The notes: generated from the letters alone by a model not told the origin. DNA of 64,000 nt from Streptomyces niveus (GCF_002009175.1 NZ_CP018047.1:6696001-6760000), one strand, 5' to 3'. Counted from the stretch's first letter, positions 1 to 7,522 are shown. Numbers and translations are program-made.

Positions 1-585
1 CGTGAAGCGCCGCCGGAACTCGTCGAGCAGTGCGGGCTGTGGGCCGCCTCCCGCCAGGCCGAGGCGTCCGAGGAGGGTGCGCAGTCCGTCGTCCAGCCCT
101 TGCCCGGCCGGCCAGGGACCCATCTCCTCACCGAGCGAGCCGAGCGTGTCCTCCGCGAACCACTCCAGGAACTCACCCGTCCCGGGAACACGGGAGAACG
201 GCTCGGGGAACTCGCTGTCGATCAGCACGAGCCGTACGCGGTGCCCGCGGTCGGTCAGTTGCCGGGCCATCTCGTAGGAGATCACACCGCCCATCGACCA
301 GCCGCACAGCTGTATGTCCCGCGGTATCTTCCGCCGCACCATCTCGTCGACGTACGCCGTCGCCATCTCCTCCACGGATTCATGTGGCCGGGCCTCCGAA
401 TCGAGTCCGGCCGACTGGATGGCGAGGAGTGAGAAATCATCCTTGAGTTTGGCGGCCAGCAGCCCGTATATCGAGGCGCTGCCACTTACCGCGTGCGGAC
501 AGAAGATTGCCGGGCGGGCCGAGGCATCCCCGTTCGGGTGCGAGGAGAGAGGAACGATCAGGGAATTCTCAGGTACTGTCCGCAA
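1..585 (-). CDS. Thioesterase, alpha/beta hydrolase type (3' end outside window)
   Basis: The reading frame runs off the left edge, and 195 residues are visible. It contains the nucleophile elbow GWSMGG with Ser at about residue 97, preceded by FCPHAVSG, which corresponds to the oxyanion-hole HxxGG region of thioesterase domains from peptide and polyketide synthases. No ATG or GTG exists at the 5' end. I chose TTG at 585 because GAAGG lies 9 bases upstream and an in-frame stop lies just before that. The upstream gene is divergent, so this is a free-standing enzyme and not the tail of a large synthetase. It probably hydrolyses an acyl or peptidyl thioester from a carrier protein, either as product release or editing. 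Family assignment is firm, substrate unknown. Its downstream partners lie outside the window. Confidence 0.75.
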   Translation of the reverse strand, partial: MRTVPENSLIVPLSSHPNGDASARPAIFCPHAVSGSASIYGLLAAKLKDDFSLLAIQSAGLDSEARPHESVEEMATAYVDEMVRRKIPRDIQLCGWSMGGVISYEMARQLTDRGHRVRLVLIDSEFPEPFSRVPGTGEFLEWFAEDTLGSLGEEMGPWPAGQGLDDGLRTLLGRLGLAGGGPQPALLDEFRRRFT

Positions 586-612
586 GGAACGAACCCTTCA
601 GGAATGACAGTG

Positions 613-1443
613 ATGAGGGAGCAGAGCGTGGAGGAAATGGGACACAAAGGGGCGATGGGGGTGGATCGTCGGCATCGGGTCATGGCTGGTTCCGCCGATG
701 CGTCGATGCGATTGATCTGCTTTCCGCACGCGGGCGGAAGTACCTTCTTCTATCACCCCTGGCGCTCTCTGATATCGAGTCATGTGGAATTGGTCACGGT
801 GCGGTATCCCGGCGGAATCGAGCGCCTCGACGAGGATCCCGCCGACAGTGTGGAGACACTCGCCGATTCCCTGGCCGACGCGCTGACCTGCGGCCCCGGC
901 GCCGAGCTGCCGGTCGTTCTCTTCGGACACAGCCTCGGAGCCCTGGTCGCCTACGAGTTCGCGCAGCGGATGGAGGCCCGCGGCCGGTCGGTCGAGCATC
1001 TCTTCCTCTCCGGCAGTTCGGCTCCCCACCGGAGGCGGAGAGGAACGGTCTGGACCCGCGACGACGATGACTTCTGGGCGGCCGTACGCCGCCTCGGCGG
1101 CATCGACGACAGCTTTATGGAACAGCGCGAACTCCTTGATGCGCTGCTCCCCGGAATGCGCGCGGATTTCCGAATGGCTGAGACGTACGGACCGCGTCCT
1201 GCCAGGAAGCTCGAATGTCCCGTGACGGTACTCACCGGAGCCTCCGACCCGGGCGTTCCACTCGATTCGGCCTACGCCTGGAACGACATCACGGAGGACG
1301 AATTCGCCGTGCGGGTACTGCCCGGTGGGCATTTCTATCTGGTCGACGAGATGAATGCAGTGACACAGCTCGTCAACTCTTGTCTTCGGTCGTCGCGGAG
1401 TATTCACGCAGATTCCGCGCGAGACTCCGGGGAGCGGCGTTGA
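613..1443 (+). CDS. Type II thioesterase of a peptide/polyketide assembly line
   Basis: The protein has 276 residues and the layout of editing thioesterases (GrsT/RifR family): RLICFPHAGGS near residues 33-43, the nucleophile elbow GHSLG with Ser107, an acidic residue in TGASDPGVP, and the catalytic His in LPGGHFYLVDE. Such enzymes remove wrong or stalled acyl groups from phosphopantetheine arms. Start choice is uncertain: ATG 613 has AGGA 9 bases upstream, but ATG 655 gives a length closer to the family's usual N-terminus. The 5' end is 27 bp from the divergent thioesterase (69 bp if 655 is used). The 3' end overlaps the Aat-like gene by about 70 bp, tail to tail. Its codons include more A/T-ending ones than the core genes to the right. 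Confidence 0.88.
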   Translation: MREQSVEEMGHKGAMGVDRRHRVMAGSADASMRLICFPHAGGSTFFYHPWRSLISSHVELVTVRYPGGIERLDEDPADSVETLADSLADALTCGPGAELPVVLFGHSLGALVAYEFAQRMEARGRSVEHLFLSGSSAPHRRRRGTVWTRDDDDFWAAVRRLGGIDDSFMEQRELLDALLPGMRADFRMAETYGPRPARKLECPVTVLTGASDPGVPLDSAYAWNDITEDEFAVRVLPGGHFYLVDEMNAVTQLVNSCLRSSRSIHADSARDSGERR

Positions 1444-2218
1444 GCGCGGTCTCCGCCTTCCGGTCCCCGGCCAGCAGCCCCAGATAGAGATCGCGTTCGT
1501 GGAGGGTCGCGCCGAGCCGGCGCTTGTGCTCGGCGTCGACCTGGAGGTCGATGAACTCGATTCCGGCCTCGCGGGCCCGCAGGGCCAGGTCCAGATAGAG
1601 CGCCTTGAGGCAGTGCGGCTCGCACTGGAACGCCGTGTCCACGACGAAGACCCTCGGGAACGCGTAGCCGACGAGCCCGGCCACCAACTTCCCACCCGCG
1701 CGGATCTCCAGGCTGTGCACGGCCCCTTCCCGGTGCAGGCTCCGCAGGCCCGACACGAGCGGGTCGGTCAGCCAGAGCGTCTCGCGGCCCTCGCGACAGC
1801 GCTCCACGACCTCGTCGAAGGCGGTATCGAAGGTGCTGACGACCCCGGGGTTCTGACGGTGGTGCTTCGTTCCCCGGCGGCCGAGGCGGAAGCCGTCGAC
1901 GGGAAGCAGGCTCCGCTGCGACGGAGACCACCAGAGCACGCCGTACGGATCGGCCCCGCCCGGCAGCGTCGGTATCTCACCGCTCGCGACGTCCGGCGCG
2001 TAGATCTCCCGGTTGACCATGATCTGCTCGGGGTCCTCGGTCGGCTGGCAGAACACCCCGAGCCGGTAGGCGTCCAGCAGGGTGGCCCCGCTCAGCTCGC
2101 CGCCCACCGCGGCCGGCACCTGTCCGCCGGGACCGGGCCGGGTGTCCCGCCACGAGCTGCCGTCCGTGTCCGGACCGGGAGTTGCGGTGACCGGCCCCCC
2201 GGTGGCGGTGTCAGGCAT
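1373..2218 (-). CDS. Leucyl/phenylalanyl-tRNA-protein transferase (Aat)-like aminoacyltransferase
   Basis: The protein has 281 residues. The Aat signature is visible in order: AYRLGVF (50-56), WWSPSQRSLLP (96-106), FDTAFDEVV (130-138), LWLTDPL (148-154), LHREGAVHSLEI (161-172), and FIDLQ...HKRRLGA (222-237). True Aat transfers Leu or Phe from tRNA to N-terminal Lys/Arg of proteins. Here about 40 residues separate AYRLGVF from WWSP, more than I expect for Aat. The GESMF motif reads VDTAF, so the Glu reported as catalytic in E. coli is Asp194. The acidic residue of the LID-Q motif is kept (Asp224). The start overlaps the A-T gene's stop by 8 bp, suggesting translational coupling. I infer it forms an amide with a carrier- or tRNA-bound aminoacyl group in a natural product pathway rather than serving the N-degron route. 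A residual housekeeping Aat role cannot be excluded. Confidence 0.8.
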   Translation of the reverse strand: MPDTATGGPVTATPGPDTDGSSWRDTRPGPGGQVPAAVGGELSGATLLDAYRLGVFCQPTEDPEQIMVNREIYAPDVASGEIPTLPGGADPYGVLWWSPSQRSLLPVDGFRLGRRGTKHHRQNPGVVSTFDTAFDEVVERCREGRETLWLTDPLVSGLRSLHREGAVHSLEIRAGGKLVAGLVGYAFPRVFVVDTAFQCEPHCLKALYLDLALRAREAGIEFIDLQVDAEHKRRLGATLHERDLYLGLLAGDRKAETALNAAPRSLARNLREYSATTEDKS

Positions 2219-4100
2219 CGGCGGTTTCCTTCCGCATCGCGTCGATGGCCCGCGCGCACCCGCCCAGCGTGGAGCCGGCGAAGAACCGCGTCATCGGGAA
2301 CTCGACGCCCAGCTCCCGGCGTACCCGCAGGACGAACTTGACGGCGCGCAGGGAGTTGCCGCCGATCGCGAAGAAGTCGTCCTCGGGCGCGACCGTCTCG
2401 ACGCCGAGCAGCTCGCGCCAGAAGCGGGCGACGGACTGCTCGACCGACTCCCGCTCCGGGCCGGCGCCCGCCGCCGTGTCCTGTCGCGAGGCCAGGATCC
2501 GCCCGCGCACGGCGGTGGTGTCCGTCTTGCCCGTGGCGGCCCGCGGGAGGGACGGCCACACGTGCAGCCGGGGCACCATGTGCGGCGCGAGGGTGGCGGA
2601 CAGCGCGGCGACCAGCGCGGCCACCCCGTCGGCACCGGCCCCGGCACCGCCGTCGTCCCCCGTTCCACCGCCGGTCAGGACCACCGCCGCGTGCAGGGTC
2701 GCCGTCCCGTCGTCCTCGGTCAGCGCCACGACGCAGCACTGGCCGACCCGGGGCGCCGAGCCGAGGGCCGCCTCCACCTCGCCCAGCTCGACGCGGTTCC
2801 CGCCGATCTGCACCTGGTTGTCGATCCGGCCGAGGAAACGCACCACGCCGTCCGGCTCCCGCACTCCCCGGTCGCCCGTGAGGTAGGCGCGCTCTCCGGA
2901 CACCTCCGCCGAACCCACCCCGTCACCGCCGGACGGCAGGGTGACGAAGCGTTCGGCGGTCAGCCGCTCGTTGTTTAGGTAACCGTCCGCGAGCTGAGGT
3001 CCGGACACGGCGATCTGGCCCGGCGTACCGGGGGCGACCTCGCGCAGATCGGCCCCGAGAATCCGCAGGGTGCTGCCGGGCAGCGGCCGGCCGATGACCG
3101 GCTCCGGGCCGGACTCGGACAGGTCGGCGCACATGACGTCCACCGTGCACTCCGTGGGGCCGTACATGTTCAGTACGCGGGTGCCGGTCAGCTCGCGCAG
3201 CCGGGTCCAGAGCGCGGGCGGTACGGCCTCTCCGCCCAGGACGAGCAGGCGCAGCCCTTCGAGCACGGCCTCGCGCCCGTCGGCCAGCAGGGCCGCGATC
3301 TGGGTGGGAGTGGCGTCGAGCACCTCCACACCCGTGGCGGCGATCCAGCCGGCCAGCGCCTCGGGGTCACGTCTGACCGGGGGCGGTGCGACGACCAGTG
3401 TTCCGCCGTGGGCCAGGGCCACCAGATCGGAGTAGACGGCGTCGGCCGATGCCGGGTTGTTCAGCGCGAAGCGCTCACAGCCCGCCGCTGCCGACTCCAT
3501 CAGGACCGTGCCGTGCGCCGAGACCATCGCCGCGAACGCGCCGTGGGAGACGAGGACGGCGTTGGGACGGCCGGTCGATCCGGATGTGAAGACGAGATAG
3601 GCGGGGTCACCGGGAAGGGGGCGGGGCGGGTCGGCCGGCTCTCCCGAAGAGGTCCCGGCCTCGCCCCCGTCCGTGCGCCGGCCGGACCACTCCAGGACCA
3701 GGGGCCGCCGGTCCCCGGCCGCGGCGACGGCCTCGCCGAGCCGGGGCCCGGTCACCGCGTCCGTGACGAGGACCGCGACAGAGGCCTCCGTCAGCCGGGT
3801 GGTGATCATGGCGGAGGGCAGTGCCGGATCGATGAGCAGGACGGTGCCCCGTGCGCGGAGTACCGCCAGCACGCCGACCGGGAGCCGGTGGCCGTACTCC
3901 ACGGCGATCGCGACCGTGTCACCCGGCCCGACGTCCGCCGCGCGCAGCCGGTCGGCCAGTTCGTGCGCGGCGCCCGACAATTCCGCGTACGTGATTTCCG
4001 CATCGCCGTCGACAACAGCGATGGAATTCGGGGTCTGCCGGGCCCGGCTGCTTACCAGTTCCGGCCAGGTGGAATCGACTCTCCCCAAGGAGTCCCGCAT
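2211..4100 (-). CDS. NRPS adenylation-thiolation (A-T) didomain protein
   Basis: The protein has 629 residues: an adenylation domain (about 10-540) and a thiolation domain (about 552-622), with no condensation or thioesterase domain. Core motifs seen are TSGSTGRPN (172-180), Asp220 in the substrate-binding A4 region, NMYGPTE (311-317), YLTGD (406-410), GRIDNQVQIGGNRVELGEVE (424-443) and the catalytic A10 lysine in TGKTD (Lys525). The thiolation Ser is Ser583 in GGNSL. A3 has Asn180 where Lys is usual, and A8 reads QVQIGG rather than QVKIRG. Both are atypical but leave key residues intact. It should activate an alpha-amino acid with ATP and hold it as a thioester on its own phosphopantetheine. 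A GGGGGA ribosome site precedes the ATG. It is followed by the overlapping Aat-like gene. Confidence 0.9.
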   Translation of the reverse strand: MRDSLGRVDSTWPELVSSRARQTPNSIAVVDGDAEITYAELSGAAHELADRLRAADVGPGDTVAIAVEYGHRLPVGVLAVLRARGTVLLIDPALPSAMITTRLTEASVAVLVTDAVTGPRLGEAVAAAGDRRPLVLEWSGRRTDGGEAGTSSGEPADPPRPLPGDPAYLVFTSGSTGRPNAVLVSHGAFAAMVSAHGTVLMESAAAGCERFALNNPASADAVYSDLVALAHGGTLVVAPPPVRRDPEALAGWIAATGVEVLDATPTQIAALLADGREAVLEGLRLLVLGGEAVPPALWTRLRELTGTRVLNMYGPTECTVDVMCADLSESGPEPVIGRPLPGSTLRILGADLREVAPGTPGQIAVSGPQLADGYLNNERLTAERFVTLPSGGDGVGSAEVSGERAYLTGDRGVREPDGVVRFLGRIDNQVQIGGNRVELGEVEAALGSAPRVGQCCVVALTEDDGTATLHAAVVLTGGGTGDDGGAGAGADGVAALVAALSATLAPHMVPRLHVWPSLPRAATGKTDTTAVRGRILASRQDTAAGAGPERESVEQSVARFWRELLGVETVAPEDDFFAIGGNSLRAVKFVLRVRRELGVEFPMTRFFAGSTLGGCARAIDAMRKETADA

Positions 4101-4203
4101 TAAATCCCCCGTTGCAATGTGCTGGCGGGAGGCAGCTCAAAATCCCCCCAGTGAAAAGCTATCAGGGCCGGTTTGGGCGGGCAAGGGTCGATCTGATCAA
4201 CGT

Positions 4204-4219
4204 TGTGATGTGCGTCACA
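4204..4219. promoter_or_regulatory. Crp/FNR-class operator candidate
   Basis: The site reads TGTGA-N6-TCACA, a perfect symmetric match to the classic CRP half-sites. It also fits the GTG-N6-GNCAC pattern known for Streptomyces Crp. It lies 104 bp upstream of the A-T start and 225 bp upstream of the ligase start, so it could act on either transcript. The match is exact, but binding is inferred. Confidence 0.55.
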
Positions 4220-4398
4220 TCGCGGAATCTTGCATTCCGGTCCGTTGGAGTTCTTCGGCGGTGGGTGGCCGTCACATCCGTCTTTATTGCGTGCGTCAGG
4301 CCCAAATAGGGCATACTGCTGAAATGTGGACGTGAACGCTCCGGCTGTGGTGGCCTTCCGTGCCCCGCACTCTCCTGGTGGCGCCGATAGCCCACCTG

Positions 4399-4404
4399 TA
4401 TAGT
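4399..4404 (+). promoter_or_regulatory. Extended -10 promoter of the ligase gene
   Basis: TATAGT preceded by TG (TGTATAGT) lies 40 bp before the ATG of the ligase. The expected -35 region (TGGTGG around 4376) is weak, as is common for extended -10 promoters. The ribosome site GAGGAG follows at 4431-4436. Confidence 0.5.
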
Positions 4405-4443
4405 CCCGTCCAGTCCTTCCGGGAATATATGAGGAGCAAGTAA

Positions 4444-5619
4444 ATGCCGCGGTACTCGATTCCCCTTTCGCCCGAGGTGCCCGCGGCGATGGAGAATGAG
4501 CTGGCCAAGCGCGTCTATTACGTATCGTCCGAGATTCAGGAATTTCAGCTGGTCAGAGGTGGTGACGCGGCCTTCGTGGTCGGTGTCGAGATCACGACCG
4601 ACCGTGAAATGGATCCGGTGGAACTCGGCCGGAAGCTGGGCGTGGTCGTACGCCGCGACGTGCTGCCGCAGGCGAGTCTGCCGGAGGCCTCGGTGGTCTG
4701 GCGCTCCCCGGAGGAGCCGGCGCCCGCGCGGGTCGAATTCTCCGAACTGGAGCGCGCGGGAATTGTGGTGCGGATGGGCGAGGGCGCCTTCGCGACCGGT
4801 GAGTTGTTTACCGATCTGTTGGCGCGGCTGGACGACCGTATTCGCCGGATCGCTGTCGACCAGTTCGGTGCCCTCAGCTACCGGTATCCCACTCTGGTGT
4901 CCACGGAAGTTCTGCGCAAGGCGGGATATCTTGATTCGTTCCCGCAGTTTCTGATGACGGCCAGCCGCTTCCATTCCGACACCGACGCGTATCAGGACTT
5001 CGCCTCCGGGCTCGCGACGGCCGACCATCAGTCGAATTTTATCGACAGCTTCAGCGAGCACTCCGGATACTGCCTCCCGCCCACGATGTGCTACCACACC
5101 TACCACCAGTACACCGGCCAGGAGATCGGGGCCACGGGCGCCGTTGTCACCTCCCGCGGGAAGTCATTCCGCTTCGAGTCCCGCTATCACCACTCGCTGG
5201 AGCGCCTGTGGGACTTCACGATTCGGGAGATCGTCTTTCTCGGCAGCCGTGAGACCGTGGTCGAGGAGCGCCAGAAGTTCATGGACGCCGCCTGCGCGCT
5301 GATGACGGAACTCCGGCTGGCGGGCCATGTCGAGGTCGCCAACGACCCCTTCTTCAGCAACGAGATGACCGCGGAGCGCGTCATGGTCCAGCGCGTCCTC
5401 GAGATGAAGTACGAACTGAGGCTCCCGGTGGCGGGGGGTCGCACCGCCGCGGTGGGGTCCTTCAACATCCACGGCTCGAACTTCGGTGAGGCGTTCGGCA
5501 TGACGCTCCCCACGGGCGGCCCCGCGCACTCCGCCTGTGTGGGATTCGGCCTGGAGCGACTGGCCTACGCGTTCCTCTGCCGTCACGGCGCCGACCCCGC
5601 CGACTGGCCCGCCTTCTGA
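4444..5619 (+). CDS. Class II aaRS-like amino acid:[carrier protein] ligase
   Basis: The protein has 391 residues and resembles the truncated seryl-tRNA-synthetase homologues of rhizobia that adenylate a small amino acid and attach it to the phosphopantetheine of a carrier protein, not to tRNA. Class II motif 2 is seen as FRFESRYHHSLERLWDFTIRE (242-262) and motif 3 as GFGLERLAYAF (367-377). CLPPTMCYH (210-218) and SACVGFG (363-369) supply the Cys residues which, with the Glu of FRFE, could bind zinc as in the rhizobial enzymes. There is no tRNA-binding coiled-coil arm. The N-terminal ~180 residues are longer than I recall for the rhizobial enzymes. GAGGAG lies 7 bases before ATG. It is divergent from the A-T gene and overlaps the PPTase 3' end by 37 bp. 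No stand-alone carrier protein is visible, so its partner is either the A-T thiolation domain or a gene left of the window. Confidence 0.82.
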   Translation: MPRYSIPLSPEVPAAMENELAKRVYYVSSEIQEFQLVRGGDAAFVVGVEITTDREMDPVELGRKLGVVVRRDVLPQASLPEASVVWRSPEEPAPARVEFSELERAGIVVRMGEGAFATGELFTDLLARLDDRIRRIAVDQFGALSYRYPTLVSTEVLRKAGYLDSFPQFLMTASRFHSDTDAYQDFASGLATADHQSNFIDSFSEHSGYCLPPTMCYHTYHQYTGQEIGATGAVVTSRGKSFRFESRYHHSLERLWDFTIREIVFLGSRETVVEERQKFMDAACALMTELRLAGHVEVANDPFFSNEMTAERVMVQRVLEMKYELRLPVAGGRTAAVGSFNIHGSNFGEAFGMTLPTGGPAHSACVGFGLERLAYAFLCRHGADPADWPAF

Positions 5620-6377
5620 CCGGCGGTCCCCTCCTGCCGGCCGTCCGCCACCCGGCCGTCCGCGGGCGGCCAGGTCAGCAGCCGTACCTCCGCCCGCGCC
5701 TCCGCCGGGCGGCCGATGGCCAGGGTGACCCCGTCGCCGACGGGCGGGTTCTCCACCGTCCAGCGCCGTTCGGGGCGCACCGGATCGCCCGTCAGTACGG
5801 CACGCTCCAGCCACGGCCGGGTGTCCCACCGCCTCGGATCACCGGCGAGCCCGATGCCTATGGCCTTCAGCACCGCCTCCTTCCGAGTCCAGCAGCGGTA
5901 GAAGGCGTCTACGCGTGCCCGCGGTTCCTGGTGACCGGCCACCCACGCGGCCTCGGGCGCGGTGAGAGCCGCACGGCTGAGGCTCGGCAGATCGACCGGC
6001 CCGTGCCGTTCCACGTCCACCCCGAGCCGGTGCGGCCCGACCGCCAGGACATCGAGGTCGCCGGTGTGGCTCACACTGATCCACAGCCCGGTGGCCGGCC
6101 GGACGACCTTCGGCGGGCCGTGACCGGGATCCCCGCAGCCGGGACAGGGGTGGCGTCCGAGTACGATCCGTTCCGCCGGGGTGTCCAGCGGACCGGCGAG
6201 CACGGACCGGACCGTCGCGCGCCGGGCGAGGAAGCGCGTGGCCTGGGCCGGTCGCACACCGCGGACCCGCCGCCGTTCCTCCTCGGTCACCGGTCGCAGG
6301 TCCCGCTCGGCGAGCCCGGCCTCGGCGTCCCGCGGGGACCAGGACCACACACGAATCACATCGTCCCCGTCCGGCAT
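5583..6377 (-). CDS. Sfp-type 4'-phosphopantetheinyl transferase
   Basis: The protein has 264 residues and would transfer phosphopantetheine from CoA to the Ser of carrier domains, here most simply Ser583 of the A-T protein. The family motifs are present: SVSHTGD (101-107), the Mg-binding GVDVERHG (119-126) and FYRCWTRKEAVLKAIGIGL (159-177). A CPGCG pair (78-82) may be structural. I chose ATG 6377 because AGGG lies 9 bases upstream and the protein then begins with the usual IRVW segment. ATG 6407 is an alternative, and the open frame extends to 6635 without protein-like sequence. The gene is convergent with the ligase and closes the cluster on the infC side. Confidence 0.88.
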   Translation of the reverse strand: MPDGDDVIRVWSWSPRDAEAGLAERDLRPVTEEERRRVRGVRPAQATRFLARRATVRSVLAGPLDTPAERIVLGRHPCPGCGDPGHGPPKVVRPATGLWISVSHTGDLDVLAVGPHRLGVDVERHGPVDLPSLSRAALTAPEAAWVAGHQEPRARVDAFYRCWTRKEAVLKAIGIGLAGDPRRWDTRPWLERAVLTGDPVRPERRWTVENPPVGDGVTLAIGRPAEARAEVRLLTWPPADGRVADGRQEGTAGQKAGQSAGSAP

Positions 6378-6723
6378 GGCGAAGACCCTATCCCGGCCGG
6401 TGAGCATCAGCGCGAAGTGCTGATATCCTGTAGTTGACCGGTCGGACACGTGTGTGCCCGACCCACAAGTGGAGGCTCCGTTCTCCCACCTGGCCGCCCC
6501 TCGGGGTGGCGGGTCACCGGTCAGGTGGTCCCCATCGTTCCGTACGGACGATGGAGCCGCCCGATTCGCCCCGCGGTTCGACGCGGCGGTGTTCCGGTAT
6601 TCATGGAGCTCCCGCCTGTGTCCCGTCCGGGGCATTTTTCGATTCTCCGTGCGGTTGGTCTGACGAAACAGACGTTACGCGGCTGCCTGCCAGACAGTCG
6701 TGTGGTGCTACCGAGGAGGATCC
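6378..6723 (+). promoter_or_regulatory. Structured leader of infC-rpmI-rplT
   Basis: No gene is supported in this 346-bp spacer. It holds a series of strong hairpins: TCGGACAC/GTGCCCGA (6442-6461), a two-part hairpin closed by CCACCTG/CAGGTGG (6486-6528), CCATCGT/ACGATGG (6532-6554), and CCGCG/CGCGG (6571-6586). Near the ribosome site GTCTG at 6658 can pair with CAGAC at 6669 or at 6691, so alternative folds exist. Initiation-factor-3/L35/L20 operons are autoregulated through their leaders in several bacteria. A similar role here is inference. Confidence 0.5.
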
Positions 6724-7401
6724 ATCAGCGCTGAGCCCCGCATTAACGACCGGATTCGTGTTCCCGAGGTCCGCCTTGTCGGCCCCAGTGGCGAGCAGGT
6801 CGGCATCGTGCCGCTTGCGAAGGCCCTGGAGCTCGCGCAGGAGTACGACCTGGACCTGGTCGAGGTCGCGGCGACCGCCCGTCCGCCCGTGTGCAAGCTC
6901 ATGGATTACGGGAAGTTCAAGTACGAGTCGGCCATGAAGGCCCGTGAGGCGCGCAAGAACCAGGCGCACACGGTCATCAAGGAGATGAAACTCCGGCCGA
7001 AGATCGACCCGCATGACTACGACACCAAAAAGGGTCACGTCGTCCGGTTCCTCAAGCAGGGTGACAAGGTCAAGATCACGATCATGTTCCGTGGTCGTGA
7101 GCAGTCCCGCCCGGAACTGGGCTTCAGGCTGCTCCAGCGTCTCGCTTCGGACGTCGAGGAGCTCGGCTTCATCGAGTCGAACCCGAAGCAGGACGGCCGG
7201 AACATGATCATGGTGCTCGGCCCGCACAAGAAGAAGACCGAAGCCATGGCAGAGGCCCGCGAGGCCCAGGCGGCCCGCAAGGCGGAGCGCCAGGGTCACG
7301 CGCCCGACGACCACGTGGACGAGTCCCCGGACGCCACGAAGGCCCGTGCGGAAGCCGAAGCCGAAGCCGAGGCTCCGGCCGAATCGTCCTCCGAGGCGTG
7401 A
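6724..7401 (+). CDS. infC: Translation initiation factor IF-3
   Basis: IF-3 binds the 30S subunit, checks the start codon and keeps subunits apart. The protein begins (M)[19 protein letters not shown], the conserved IF-3 N-terminus, continues through [14 protein letters not shown] and the C-terminal domain ([16 protein letters not shown]...), and ends in an Ala/Glu-rich tail. It has 225 residues. I placed the start at ATC 6724: AGGAGG (6714-6719) lies 4 bases upstream, and the upstream GTG at 6700 would put the ribosome site inside the coding region. A rare non-AUG start is the hallmark of infC autoregulation, since IF-3 itself rejects such codons. rpmI and rplT follow. Confidence 0.95.
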   Translation: MSAEPRINDRIRVPEVRLVGPSGEQVGIVPLAKALELAQEYDLDLVEVAATARPPVCKLMDYGKFKYESAMKAREARKNQAHTVIKEMKLRPKIDPHDYDTKKGHVVRFLKQGDKVKITIMFRGREQSRPELGFRLLQRLASDVEELGFIESNPKQDGRNMIMVLGPHKKKTEAMAEAREAQAARKAERQGHAPDDHVDESPDATKARAEAEAEAEAPAESSSEA

Positions 7402-7522
7402 TCCAAGGGCCGCCGGCCAGGCGCCCCAGGAATCCCGCCCGGATTTCATACATAGCAATCTGACGCTCCCATGCGCCGGTTCCGGCCGGCCGGGGAGTGC
7501 CACTGATGAGGAGAACGGCGTT

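Larger units (their letters stand above)
4101..4443. other. Divergent promoter region of the cluster
   Basis: No gene is supported here. This 343-bp spacer between the A-T gene and the ligase gene is visibly richer in A+T than its surroundings. It holds one Crp-class inverted repeat (4204-4219), a second TCACAT half-site near 4272, and a promoter-like -10 for the ligase (4399-4404). It must contain promoters for both directions. Confidence 0.6.
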
